Shown here piece by piece: positions 1-10,965 of a stretch of 64,000 nucleotides of DNA. Every line of letters starts with the position of its first letter. Position 1 is the stretch's first letter. A model generated the notes under the pieces. The model was not told the DNA's origin. It ran no database searches and saw only the letters and a list, made by a program, of their open reading frames with translations. Source of the stretch: Flaveria trinervia (taxonomy: Eukaryota; Streptophyta; Magnoliopsida; Asterales; Asteraceae); the NCBI GenBank assembly GCA_025506515.1, contig CM046454.1, forward strand, positions 37,064,503 to 37,128,502, in the 5' to 3' direction. The translations under genes and the position numbers were made by a program.

Positions 1-85
1 TGCTGAAGGGGAGCAATATCAAACTCACTCTTTTTAATTTGGATCTGTTGATTTTCCACATTTCACACTCAAATCATTAGTAATT
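1..85 (-). CDS. ORF4 start of element A (partial)
   Basis: The end of the window encodes a short peptide containing FDIAPLQQ, matching YDIAPLQQ at the same place in element B (about 38565-38590). In B this begins the second ORF after pol, whose C-terminal part carries a conserved tryptophan block. Here only the first residues are seen and the rest lies to the left of base 1. No ATG begins the frame; an AG acceptor-like site precedes it, as in B. Function unknown. Confidence 0.55.
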
Positions 86-168
86 TATCAAACGAAATGC
101 ATTACTTAATATAAACATTTAATACTGGTTTTTTCAATACAGTACAAAAGTAAATAAACACATAACAC

Positions 169-2223
169 CTAATATTTACTTTTATCCTGAATACTCGGCT
201 CATCACATGGAGGTGCAGAAGCAGAAGATGACTGATCTTGTCTGTTCTTTGATATTTTCTCTTGCCCTGGAGCTGAGACAGATTCAGCTGCTTCTCCTCC
301 ATCGGTGTCATCATCTTCTCGTGCCATTCTTCAGTTTTCTCTTCGTCAGTTTCACCTCTCATCATCGCATCTTCTCATCATCATCATCATCATTTCTGTC
401 CCCATCCCTTATTTTTAAGGGCTCCTCCTTCGATCCTTTCAGCTTTAGCAAAATGGTCTTTTTAGCCTTTTCCAACTCCTCTATTTCTTCCCTGAGGTGA
501 CGCTTTGAGCTGGAGAATGGCTCTCGTGCTCTCTCTGGGCAGTCATCTGTCGGGCCTGTCTTTCTATCCTCTGAGCATGCTCTGCAATTTGTGAGTTTGT
601 GTAGCATTCAGTCAGTAAGCGGCGGATTTGGGAGGCCTTTTCCTCATCGGCAACCGCAAACGCATTACCATTCTATTAGTGCCGACAACTGTTCTTCTAC
701 TGCAACTGTAGGTAGAGGTGATCTGTAAGTGAATGAGGGATAGCTGAGGGCTCGGTTTGTGGCTAGTGGTGGTGGTGGTGGCTGTGGTGAATATCGGGTC
801 AGGTCGGGATGACAGTGGTGGTGAGTGAGGTGTGAATGATGTAGTGGTGGCTGGGATCTGTATTGTGGTGGTAGGTCTGGTGGTGTCTGTGGTGCTGTGG
901 GGGCTGTGGTGGTGCTGGTGTGTCCTGAAGAGGTGGTAGTGGGTGGTTGGTGGCTGTAGTGGCGAGGTAGTAGTGATGAAGGTCAAACGACGCTCTTCTT
1001 TGTTTCTACCCTGGGGTTGAGCCATCCGTTTTCTCCTCGTTTCCTTCGAGGTGGATGCCCCCCTCCTACCCTGCCGATTGACCCTGGAGCATAGGTCGGG
1101 TCAGTCTCTGTCTCTCCAGAGTCTCTGGGTGCTCACCAACCACCCGGAGCCCATGTACTGTGGGAACCACTTTTCTTCCCACAGTCTGGGGGAGGGGCTC
1201 CTCATCAGACTCTTCTTCTTCTACTTCTGTCTCAAGGACAAAATCATGATGAACCCAGCTGATTCGGTAACTTCTGCAAGCCGGGGCGGATGCTGGAGGT
1301 ACGACATCAGACTAGTGACTCTCTGTGGAACAGGCATATGTCTCCGGCAACCCCCACTATCATCATCATCTGAATCATCAGTGGGTAGGACAATTGGCTC
1401 CACGTCGGAGTCACTATCCTCGGGACGCCATTGGCGTCTCCCTGGTGCCACATAACTTTCATCTGCTAAATGGCCATCAGCCTCTTTGCCTAGTGCTCAC
1501 TTGCTTGCCTCGGTACACCACCATCCTACCAAAAGTAGTGTCATCCATAAGTTCCAAAGTCACTGCATCGTGACTTTCCTTGGGAGCAGAGGCAGCTTCT
1601 CATTGAATATCATCTGAAGAAACTTGGATACATACAAAAACCTTCTTTCCCTTTTGCTTCAATGTTCTCTACCAAATAAGCAAAGACCTATCGAGAAGCG
1701 CTGAAGGGTGGTTCAGCACCAGAGCCACGAAGGCCTTTTGTATCTGATCTGATAGGTCATCGAAACCACCCCTTCTCGAAGCAATGCACTTAAGAATCAC
1801 ATGTGCAAGATATTTGTATTGTGGGCACAGGTTGCTCTTATTTAGCACCCCCGAGTTAATTTTCCCGCATACTGATTTGGAGGGAACACCCTCTCACTGT
1901 CAAAGGATGTAACTTAGTGGGGTGAGTGGAGTCATCCCCAAACTCAAGGATTCTCTGGATGTCAGTAGCGGTAATGTCGATAGCTTGACCCATAATGGTG
2001 CTTCGGATGCTGTATGGCTCACGAGAGCGATCCACTGAGGCATTCTCCAGAATGCCTGGTGTAGTGATTTGTAAGGCGTGCACGGTGTAGATATAGCCTT
2101 ATGTATCCGTGAGCGTTTGAGGAAGGCTATAATCATGGAGAACTTGGCCCCGTTCCGAGTGTGTGGTCCAAATGGGCACATATGTTGTGCTTTGGATTAA
2201 GAGACCATCTGTCAGCCTTTTTC
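169..2223 (-). pseudogene. ORF3 of element A, unknown function, degraded
   Basis: Homologous to ORF3 of element B. It begins just after a CAG acceptor-like site (AG at 2224-2225) with a peptide reading KADRWSLNPKHNICAHLDH; B has MADRW at this place, so the start codon here has become AAG. The middle is broken by frameshifts. The 612-1025 part is a Thr/Pro-rich tract after a basic stretch, and 362-607 holds a coiled-coil-like and acidic segment (REEIEELEKAKKTILLKLKG, then Asp-rich). The frame closes at the TAG at 169-171. The layout (globular N-terminus, basic tract, Thr/Pro tract, coiled coil, acidic tail) is the same as in B. No membrane span or signal peptide is visible. The role in the element's life cycle is unknown. 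Confidence 0.65.
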
Positions 2224-2300
2224 CTGAAACACAAAACACATGATCATTAGTACATAATACATCAGAATTCAGTTCAGTGTAGTGTTTCACTTCCATTCTG

Positions 2301-2545
2301 ATTCATTCATGCGAATGAATCATGCGACTGGAGTCATTCGGTTGTTCTTAAGTACGACTGAGTTCATTCGGTTGAATGAGACATGCGATTGAGTTCATCT
2401 GCCAACTGAGTCTTCGATTGGTTCAGTCGGCCGACTGAACTCATTCGGGTGGTTCTTCGCCGAATGACCCAATCGCAAGGTTCAATCGTGCGATTGGAGT
2501 TCATTCGAACGACCAGTTGCTGCCCCACTGTTCGATCGCCTGTGG
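2301..2545. repeat. Dyad-motif array 1 in pol-ORF3 spacer of A
   Basis: Dense, irregularly spaced words of the form CANTCG-NN-CGANTG. Examples: ATTCATTC-ATGC-GAATGAAT at 2301-2320, a perfect 20-bp palindrome GTTCAGTCGGCCGACTGAAC at 2421-2440, and CAATCGTGCGATTG at 2483-2496. The variable third base changes with its partner (A:T, G:C, T:A). Element B has the equivalent at 40827-41075. Not coding. Confidence 0.8.
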
Positions 2546-2880
2546 GTCGAATCTTGACCAATTTAAGTCATTTAATAGTGTTTAATGGTCCATTAGACTC
2601 GCCTACTGGTCACTAATACCTATTAACACTAATTGTAACATTTTGCTTAGTTTATGGAGGTGATTAGATCATTTCACAGTTCGGTTCTTGATTCAATCGA
2701 GTGTCTCTTATGTAGGTTCTTTAGTCTTCTGATTTTGGTAAGATTCAAGAGTAATGTACCTGTAAAATCGTCACTTGAATGTAAGAAACTCAACAGCAAT
2801 GTAAATCAGGATCTGTAGCAATTTTTGGCAGAGTAACGGGAAGAATGCGATTTGGGTGCGATTTTGGAGTGATGAGGAAC

Positions 2881-3205
2881 ATGCGATCGACTGAGGCCCT
2901 TAAATATTGAACCTAAGTTCAATCGGCCGACTGGCCTCATTCGCTCAGTTCATTCGGGCGACTGGTCTCAGTCGTACGATTGGCCTAGTCAATCGCATTC
3001 AGTCGGCCACTGAGTCTCAGTCGGTCGACTTCCTCATTCGGTCTCTTTCATTCGCATCTTCAGTTGACCGACTGAGCCTCAGTCGGTCAACTGCTTCATT
3101 CTCCCCCTTCTATTCGGTCGAATGGATCATTCTCATGTCCATTCGGCCGATTGGGAGCCATTCGCATAGTTGGTCCATAACCATGATCCAATCGTGCGAA
3201 TGGGT
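2881..3205. repeat. Dyad-motif array 2 in pol-ORF3 spacer of A
   Basis: A second block of the same words, about 340 bp from array 1, including CAGTCGGTCGACTT, CAGTTGACCGACTG, CAGTCGGTCAACTG and TATTCGGTCGAATG. The pair with TTGAC/GTCAA arms shows that both arms can change in step. Its counterpart in element B is at 41400-41710, with the same order and spacing. Plus-strand open frames across it (rich in Ser, Arg and Thr) are a by-product of the repeats. Confidence 0.8.
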
Positions 3206-4837
3206 CACCCTTAGTGAGTTTACAGTCATTTTGAACATTTTACTTTTAAGACCCTTTTAACTTTTGACAATAACATTATAAGCTCTTAACCAATTCAGTC
3301 ACCACCTCTGACGTGACTCTTTAAACTTTGAAAAACATGTGGCCATCTCAGACATGACCCTTTTCGGTGAGTTAATTCCATTCTGATTTTCCTGATGTAG
3401 TCCGACAGACACACACACTAAAAGATTAAACTAGAAACTTAAACTAAATACACAAATAAAATTTGTTTTTGACTTTTTGTGAGAGATAAAACCCTAAGAT
3501 GGAAATCTACGGGATTTGGTTCCGGAATCGAAAGCTTCAACTTAGATTGACCACACCTGGACCAATTCAATTTTGGAATCATACAGGAACATCAAATCAT
3601 TTGGGACTTGTATCAAACTCTTTCGATGCTCAATTCTTGGTGTTCATCCAGAGTCATCAGCAGCTTTAGGGAATCATACTGGAACTCTTAGATTACCACA
3701 TTGATTTGAACTTTCAAGAATTGCAGCCACAATGATTGTCAATATGTTGTCCACTTAAATCCATACACAGACTCTTGACTCAAACCGGTGATTGTTTTGG
3801 TTTATTTAATTCAACGAACATTTGTGGATCCCACACTTATATGGTAATCAACATCCCTCAGGAGCTTTTGAGCGGTCTATGGGTATTGTTACAAGAAGAG
3901 ACTATTCTTAGAGCTTTCATAGAGAAACCAGTCCTCAGGTCAGTGCCATCGCACAGCAAAGAGGCGGCAAACAACAATGAATTCTAGAATATCTAGGTTA
4001 TGCTTATCCTCAGGTCAGTGCCATCGCACAGCAGAGAGGCACACAACCTATCTCCTTGTTAGAGCAGCTTTTATTTTGCACCAAATGCACCAACAACATA
4101 GGTCATTAGCTTGATAGCATTTTTCTTTCATTTTTTTCGTGCTTTGCTCTATTTATGGTCAACCGCACACATTTGTGGTTTTACATGCTCATTACCCCTT
4201 ATTGGAATATTATTGATTGTGTTAACCAGTGATAAGATGGAAGCCCACAGTCAGTGAACAGTTTAGTTTGATCTTGAGATCACCAGTCCGGTCTAATCAT
4301 CTATTGTGTTGAATCTACCGACATATCAATTGTGGTCTAGCAACCTCTAGGTCTACTCTCATTGTGTTACCTTAGGAGTTACCAGTTTTTCTATCATCTT
4401 CCCTTTTATATTGCTTAGACTACACAGACTTATACTTTGAATTTTTTTTCATCTTTTCTAAATTAGGATTTTAAAGTCCCTCTTGACTTGTTCCTGTGTA
4501 CTATCATATTCCAAAGGGTTTGAATCGGTATCACAGATACGATCTACCTTGTATCAGCTTTCCACTCCTTCTCCCTCGGTTTTTCTTTTTTTTATGTTGC
4601 TTGCTGACTTATTCTCCCCCTAAAATACTAAAATCAAACCTGGTTTAATTATTTTAGGATTTTAATAAACAGCAGAATAACATGAGTTTAATTTAAACAG
4701 ACTAAAATAAACAAATAAAATAAAATAAAAAAGAAAAATTAACTAAACTACATCGGACTAACATGATCATCATCAGGAATAACATCACTTCTCTTTTTAA
4801 CGCCGTTGACCTCTAGCAGATATTGAAAACATGGTAT
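3206..4837. other. Remainder of A pol-ORF3 spacer, non-coding
   Basis: AT-rich sequence without a credible gene. It contains a hairpin-like repeat (AGTCAC...GTGACT at 3297-3318 and a decayed copy at 3341-3359), a pair of 34-bp repeats (3932-4040), and a pyrimidine-rich stretch near 4560-4620. Long blocks align with 41700-43390 of element B, so this is ancestral element sequence and not an insertion. Confidence 0.6.
3932..4040. repeat. Two 34-bp direct repeats, 75 bp apart, in A spacer
   Basis: Copies at 3932-3965 and 4007-4040 begin TCCTCAGGTCAGTGCCATCG and end GAGAGGC/AAGAGGC. The same pair, with the same 75-bp period, is in element B at 42498-42531 and 42573-42606. A looser relative (AGGTCAGTGACATCACAGTA) occurs in the spacer of element C at 23911-23940. 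Role unknown. Confidence 0.75.
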
Positions 4838-5484
4838 TTAGAAAACTGTTATTAAAGTTAGTATAGAGGTCAGCGCGTTAAAATCAGTATTAATTTTTAC
4901 CACATCAATTAAGTTCTTTTCGAAACAATCTCGTATGAAGTGATATTTAATACCGATATGTTTGGTCTTAGGATGTTGGACCGGATTTTTAGTTACTGCA
5001 ATTGCAGCAGAGTTATCTACAAAAATAGGAGTAGAATGAAAGTTAAACCGTAATCCCGCATTTGCTGTTGAATCCAGATGATTTGTGAACAGCAACTTGC
5101 AGCAGCAACATATTCAGCTTCACAGGTTGACAATGCAACCGATGTCTGCTTCTTACACTGCCAGGTAATTAATCTTCTCCCAAAGAATTGACACCCTGCT
5201 GATGTAGACTTGTAGTTCATCTTGCAGCCTCCGTAGTCCGAGTCACCATACGCCGTGAGCTCAAAATCATCATCATGAGGATACCACAACCCCAGTGTGG
5301 GTGTACCCTTTAGATAGCAAAAAATCCTTTTGACCCCGATCAGATGATTGACCTTAGGTTTAGCCTGATATCTAGAACATAAACATGTCGCATACATGAT
5401 ATCAGGTCTAGTGAGGCAGTGAGATACATGAGGGATCCAATCATTCCTCGGTACATCGTGGCATCCACCAGATCTCCATTTCAT
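4838..5484 (-). pseudogene. pol: RNase H domain of element A pol
   Basis: This is the C-terminal pol domain that removes the RNA strand of the RNA:DNA hybrid during reverse transcription. The 5017-5484 part carries the RT-RNase H connection (RPDIMYATCLCSRYQAKPKV), the first catalytic region AYGDSDYGGC, and STCEAEYVAAASCCSQIIW. The 4838-5095 part, in another frame, carries FVDNSAAIAVTKNPVQHPKT and KHIGIKYHFIRD. A frameshift near 5090 separates the two, and the tail after about 4900 no longer matches the family (normally ...QLADLFTKAFD...). Non-functional remnant of an ordinary copia RNase H. Confidence 0.85.
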
Positions 5485-5490
5485 CAGGGG

Positions 5491-6450
5491 CTATGTCGTG
5501 ATTCGTAGCCAGTGGAGTACTGCAGCAGATGCATTCTCCATGTCAAAGCGATTGAGAATGTCTCTTACGTACTTGGTCTGATGTAGAAAGATCCCATTTG
5601 GTGTTTGATCCACCTGTAGCCCGAGAAAGAACTTCATCTCCCCCATAGCACTCATCTCAAACTCTTTCTGCATAACTGCTTCAAATTCTTTGCATAACTC
5701 TTCGTTCTTTGAACCAAAAATTATGTCATCAACATAGATTTGTACGAGCAGTAGGTCGCCATCTTTTTCTTTAATGAACAGCGTGCAGTCAATGACTCCC
5801 CTGCGAAAGCCGTTTTCACAAGATGAGTCGAGAGTTTCTCATACCAAGCTCTTGGAGCTTGATGAAGCCCGTATAAAGCCTTGTCGAGCTTGTAGACTCT
5901 ATCCCGATGATAAGGATCTTCAAATCCCTCTGGTGACTGACATAATGTTTCTTTTTCTCTAATTTCCCCATGAAGAAATGCACTCTTCACATCTAATTGA
6001 TAGACTTTAATCTTCATGTACGAGCATAGGCAAGGAAGATACGAATGGCTTCCATCCTTGCCACGGGTGCAAATACCTCATTGTAATCAATTCCCTCGAC
6101 TTGGCGAAATCCCTGAACAACCAGTCGAGCCTTGTTCCTGATAATGACCCCTTGGTCATCTTTCTTGCATTTTAAAACCCATTTGGTGCCAATGACCTTA
6201 GCACCTTTAGGTCTATCACCAGAGACCATACACCTAACTTCTTGAACTGAAGAAGTTCTTCTTGCATTGCACTCACCCACGCCTCATCATTTAGTGCTTC
6301 ACTGACATATTTTGGCTCAACCTGTGAGACAAAACACCGATAGGCACATCATGGATATATCCTTTTCCATAACAGAGGCATAATCAGCTGAGTACAGCTG
6401 ATTTCGGGTTTGTAACCCTGATCGGACATCCCCAATGACATTGTCTAAGG
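5491..6450 (-). pseudogene. pol: Reverse transcriptase domain of element A pol
   Basis: RT copies the element RNA into DNA. Going along the minus strand: a segment matching VEPKYVSEALNDEAWV (about 6310-6260), then GTKWVLKCKKDDQGVIIRNK and FAPVARMEAIRIFLAYA (6014-6280), then VYQLDVKSAFLHGEI and ALYGLHQAPRAWYEKL (5721-6017), the catalytic YVDD box at 5725-5736 in the neighbouring frame, and MGEMKFFLGLQVDQTPNGIF (5491-5673). At least two frameshifts (near 6015 and 5800) break the frame, but the catalytic YVDD is intact. Confidence 0.88.
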
Positions 6451-6497
6451 GATGATAAATGTTTAGACGTGATCCTGGAGTAGTAGGAACAACTACC

Positions 6498-6917
6498 TCA
6501 GAGCCAAGATGATGAACATTTGGTCTGCATCTGAGGTAGTTGGAGTTTGAGGCTCTGACGTCGAAGGTGCATCACTGGTAGATGCTTGTGGACTTTCAGG
6601 AACTGGAACCTGTTCCTCCTGACTGTTCTGGGTATCTTCTTCAGCTTCATTTTAGAGGAGGTGTCACTGTCGTCGATTACTCCCCCTGAATGAGTAGATG
6701 ATTCTCCTTGTGAGCTAGATGTTGGTGGATTCAAGCTATCATACATCATTCGTGTAGCTAATTTGTCATCCGAGGGAGAGAGAGGAATGTTGAAGGACTT
6801 GAAGAATCCATCATAGTCAAAGAAGTAGGCGGGTCCTTTGCCAGTAGGTGGTGTGGTGAATCGTTGAACATCAACATTACACCAAACTTCTACTAGACTC
6901 GTTGAGTTATTGTAAAC
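6498..6917 (-). pseudogene. pol: Integrase C-terminal/linker region of element A pol
   Basis: The region between integrase core and RT is Ser/Thr/Asp-rich and broken into short frames. 6498-6749 encodes a peptide with SLNPPTSSSQGESSTHSG and an acidic tract, typical of the weakly conserved copia linker. In element B the counterpart (45099-45443) is better preserved. Bases 6769-6917 are repeated at 59886-60030, directly after the sequence gap. Confidence 0.65.
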
Positions 6918-7840
6918 TCACTTGTTAGGAATGTTGTATCCTAGAAAGATGCCTTCATCTGCCTTCTCGCTGAATTTACCTTCTTGCGTCTTCTTCAGAA
7001 GTGTGCACGGCGCCCCAAATGGTTCGAGATACTCCAAGTTCGGTTTGCGTCTTTGTAGTAGCTCGTAACATGTTTTTCCATGGCGCTTGACAATCAGGAC
7101 TAGATTCAGTGTATAACATGCATTTGCCACTGCCTCATTCCAGAATTGGATAGGCAGTTTCGAGTCTGCCAGCATAGTCCGTGCTGTCTCTATCAAGCTC
7201 CTGTTCTTTCTCTCAGCAACGCCATTCATCTGAGGTGTGTAAGCAGAAGTGAATTGATGCACAATCCCCTTTTCCTTGCAGTATTCCTCCATCCAATGGT
7301 TCTTGAATTCCGTTCCATTTTCTGAGCATACTTGTCTAACTTTCAGCTTGTAGAGAGATTCCAGTGTGGTTACTAACTCCTTGAATGATTCAAATGTTTC
7401 TGATTTGGATTTCAGAAACATTACCCAAGTGAACCTTGAGTAGTCATCGGTGACTACAAAACAGTACAAGTCGCCTGCAATGCTCTTTGTACTGACTGGA
7501 CCGAACAGATCCATGTGAAGGAGTTCAAGAGGAAGTTCTATTGAATTAACTTTCTTTTCCATATGAGACTTCTTTGTTTGTTTACCTTTCTTGCAAGCTA
7601 TACAGAATCAGGAAGCTGAAAGTTCTGACATTTACACCTCTCACCAGATCCTTCTGAATCAAGTGATTCATCTTCCTTTGACTGATGTGTCCCATTCTCC
7701 TATGCCAGGAGATGGAGTCTTTTTCAGCAGCTTTGGATAGAAAACACTGAACCTCATGATCCATTGTAGAAGCTGTTCACAGATCCAAGACATAAAGATC
7801 TTTATATCTTGAAGCAGTCATCAAAACTTGGTCCTCTGGG
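6918..7840 (-). pseudogene. pol: Integrase domain of element A pol
   Basis: Integrase inserts the cDNA into the genome. The zinc-binding N-terminus is at 7582-7764 (SWHRRMGHISQRKMNHLIQK), followed after a 1-base frame change by CIACKKGKQ. The catalytic core is at 6918-7562: HMDLFGPVS, VVTDDYSRFTWVMFLKSKSE, then CSENGTEFKNHW where the family has SDNGTEF, and TPQMNGVAERKNRSLIE with the catalytic Glu. The Asp-to-Glu change in the second catalytic position should abolish or weaken activity. The core continues to GAPCTLLKK and GIFLGYNIPNK. Confidence 0.9.
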
Positions 7841-7856
7841 ATCACGTAGTCTTTCT

Positions 7857-8162
7857 TCAGTACGTAACATTCTTGTTGTTGAAGATGACTTTAAATTCCT
7901 TATCACATATTTGAGAGACAGAGAGTAAGTTGTTTTGAAGTTGCTGAACATAGTTCACCCTATCAAACTTAACTTTCTGATTTCCAACTTCTCCCTGAGC
8001 TATGATATATCCTCCCTTGTTTCCAGCAAACGAAACATGCCCTCCTTTTATTTGTTTGACATTCGATAAAAGAGCTCTGTTTCCTGTCATGTGCCTGGAT
8101 GCTCCGCTGTCTACTATCCACGTGTTAGATTCAGCACTGTATTGAACAACCTGCACATGCAA
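7857..8162 (-). pseudogene. pol: Protease domain of element A
   Basis: Aspartic protease that processes the polyprotein. The reading WIVDSGASRHMTGNRALLSN has the catalytic DSG at 8103-8111, followed by GGHVSFAGNKGGYIIAQGEV and NNLLSVSQICDKEFKVIF. The domain itself is open, but the frame ends before the integrase at 7857. The same segment is missing its active site in element B. Confidence 0.88.
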
Positions 8163-8269
8163 GGTAAAGGATTAGTTAGGTTAGGAACCAAGCCTTTACT
8201 GGCTTGGGTTTCCCAGAGGCATCACACATCAGAAATTCAACCCATTGACCCTTAGAAGGTGAGGGTAGC

Positions 8270-8640
8270 TCAGGTCCTTCTTGTCTTCATTATCAGCCAC
8301 AGAAGTTGACTTCTCTTTCCATAAGCAGATTTGTGCAATGCCTGTTTGTGATAAACAGTCGACTGGCTAACAGATTGAACTTTCTGTTCACTAGTTCGTC
8401 TAGGTGGAGTTAAAGAGCTCCTCTTAGAAGCCCTAGGTTTTGAGTCGTGAAGTGCAATCTTCTTCCTAGGTGTCTGATAATGAGGACAGTAGGAAGCAAT
8501 ATGTCCACATTCTCCACAGTTGTAGCATGCCCTGCTATCAACTTTATGATTAAACTTTCTTTGTGGAGACGTGTGTGACACTATAGTAACATCACTCACT
8601 TTAGGTTTTGACTCTGGTTCTTTTGATGTGTTTATTGGTT
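8270..8640 (-). pseudogene. gag: CCHC zinc-knuckle linker upstream of protease, element A
   Basis: Contains CYNCGECGHIASYC (8486-8527), a complete C-x2-C-x4-H-x4-C RNA-binding knuckle, flanked by basic, Ser-rich sequence (KPRASKRSSLTPPRRTSE). It is the second knuckle of the polyprotein; the first is in gag at 9774-9815. Element B has the same knuckle with its last Cys changed to Ser. Confidence 0.75.
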
Positions 8641-9370
8641 AACAAAATTAACTGATTTAACCTGTTTGACATCCTTTTTTTTGGTTAATTGGTCTTTGAC
8701 TTAAAGTATGTGAAAGATTATCCTTAAAAGTCCTTTTAGGTTCTGATTTGACTTTGTTTGAACCTGACTTTAAGTTAACCTTTTCAAATTCCTTTGCCAG
8801 ATTAACACAAGGCAATTTACCTTTGCCTTTGAAGTGGTCTCCTTTTGTTTGTTTCGAGTGTCAATAGATGAACATAGGTAATCTGGATCACTAACAAGAG
8901 GAGTAGACACTACATGATCCTTGATGGGATTACTATTTAAAGGTCTAGTTTTAGTGTTCATCAAAGTCTCAGGTGGTGGGGGAACCACTTTATAACCCAG
9001 TCCCTCCCGTTGTTCCTTTCTTTCACTAAGTGTTGGACTATGTGCGACGAACTAGTCCAACTATGCAGTTTCTGTTTTAGTGAATTTACTTCTACTTCTA
9101 GAACTGCCTTTTGCTTCTTAGTGTCTTCTAGGGAGTTTAGATAATACCTAATGTCATTAGCTTGATTAAAGGCAACTACTTCGGTTTCCCTAAGCTGTTT
9201 AGTCAAAAGGTCTATCATTTCTTTATAACTGAGCTCATTTTGTTTAATACCCTATTAGCCTCAGTGCATAGATGCAAATCTTTTATCAAGTTATCATTAT
9301 GATCTAATAACCTAGCGAATTTAGCATCTATGCTATTCCTAAAGGCATCACAATCAGAACAAGCATGATT
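8641..9370 (-). pseudogene. gag: Coiled-coil and basic linker between gag and protease, element A
   Basis: 8961-9218 encodes a heptad-rich peptide (LTKQLRETEVVAFNQANDIR, then LNSLEDTKKQKAVLEVEVNS), and 8770-8988 continues with VPPPPETLMNTKTRPLNSNP. The same arrangement is in element B at 46900-47765. Such a long coiled-coil linker between two knuckles is a lineage trait. Broken by frameshifts. Confidence 0.65.
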
Positions 9371-10965
9371 ATTAAACATGTGTCAGTAGTACTTACCTGA
9401 GCTGATTCAGAAGCGTTTGCCATCAATGCAGTATCAGATGATTCTGATTCTTTTGCTTCTGTCTTTTCTGTCTTGACAAGGTAGTCCACTTTTGGCTTGT
9501 AACTGATCTCGGTTGCAGTTGCTTCTTCACAATGTGACATTGCTATCTCAACTGCTAGATCTCCTTCACTAGCGGAATCACTGTCAATATCTTCTACATT
9601 TGCAAGTTTGACTCCCCTGGTGAGACAAACCTAAAGCTCCAATCCTGTCCTTCATCATCATGAGCCGTCAAGGCTTTTGAGTCCTTGTTTGAGGAAGTAG
9701 AACTAGTAGTTTGCTTGTCTAGACGAGTGAAGGATGAGAACGGGTTCCCGTTCCCAGTCTTCTTTGGCTTCACACATTCTCTCTTGAAGTGCCCCTTTTC
9801 ACCACAGTTAAAGCAGGTCACTTTACTCTTGTCGAAGCCAAAGGTGGTATCCTTAGTAGCAACCAAGTTCTGTCCAGTCTTTTTCACAAACTTCTTCGCC
9901 CTCCAGACAGCACTTGCTAATGCCCACATTATATCCATTCTCTCAAGCTCCATTTTGTCCACCTGCTCGTAGTCCTCGTCTGCCAGATGGCAGTTTCCAA
10001 TCTTTCCAGCAACAAGTTCATCATAGGAATGGACCATTGCTGCCAATAGATCCATGTGCTCTCGAGCTACTTCCATAGTCACATTACCGAGGTTCTCGGT
10101 CTTCAGTCTAGTAGCATTTGCTTCAGATCCAATGTATTGGGTACAAGAAGACCCTGACGTTTCTGAACCTGGAGCAGGTGCATGTGTAGGACTCGATGAG
10201 CTAGACACGAATGCAGTCTGGAGGGGTGCTCCAGATGTCTTAGCTTGAGGAGTGGCATTGTATAAAGCTGGATTTTGATTGTACGTAGAGTTCTGAGCTC
10301 TGTACTTCATTCTAAGTGATTCTTCTCGCAACTTTAGAATGAAGTCATTAATATCCAGTTTTGACAGCATTCCATTCTGTCTAAGATTAGACACGAATGA
10401 AACCCATTTTTCAGGCAATCCGTCTGCAAAATTATTAACTTTCTCTTCCATGGTAGTAGCCACTCCATGTGTATGCAGTTCACTCATCTGATGTAGAATC
10501 TATCTATAACATCGTCCAAACTCTCGTTTCCCATCGATGAGAAGTTGTCGAATTCCTTCTTTAACTCCTTAGCCTTGATTGCCTTCAACGAGGCATTCCC
10601 GTCGTACCTCTTCTCTAGCTCATCCCATAGTTTCTTGGACTGCTTATTCTCCGAGTACTGGTGGAATATCTCTTAGGGATAGACTATGTAATCAATCCAT
10701 AGACCATCTTCTCTGCATTATATTGACTTCTGCGCGTCTGTCATCCCTCCTAAGGTTAACTTTACTCCATCGGCTCCCACCGGTGTACTATATCCAATCA
10801 CGATGGCCTCCCATAGATTCGGATCCACTCCATTGAGGTAGATCTCAAAACGTTGTTTCTAGTGGGGAAACTCATCTAACGTTAAAAGCTTTGGTGGTTT
10901 ATTATGATTACCCACCTCACTCTCAAGCTTTCTCTTGGTGTCTCTGGTAAGGTGATGAAAGGACA
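9371..10965 (-). pseudogene. gag: gag (capsid and nucleocapsid) of element A
   Basis: Gag packages element RNA into virus-like particles. From the 5' side: a segment with NHNKPPKLLTLDEFPH (10859-10940), then QRFEIYLNGVDPNLWEAI, KKLWDELEKRYDGNASLKAI, and the open stretch 9594-10487 (MSELHTHGVATTMEEKVNNF onward). The knuckle CFNCGEKGHFKREC is at 9774-9815. The long open stretch ends at GQDWSFRFVSPGESN. In-frame stops near 10860, 10680 and 10490 disable the start. The N-terminus is joined to a different gag type at about 10965. Confidence 0.85.

Noticed and set aside
1221..1455. Separate gene in this part of A
   Set aside because: It is the acidic DSDSD and basic segment of ORF3, matching 39880-39960 in B, in shifted frames.
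2907..3260. Plus-strand open frame of 117 codons rich in Ser, Arg and Thr
   Set aside because: It lies in the palindrome array; the composition comes from the TCG/CGA words, and the equivalent frame in B (41364-41652) is not conserved as protein.
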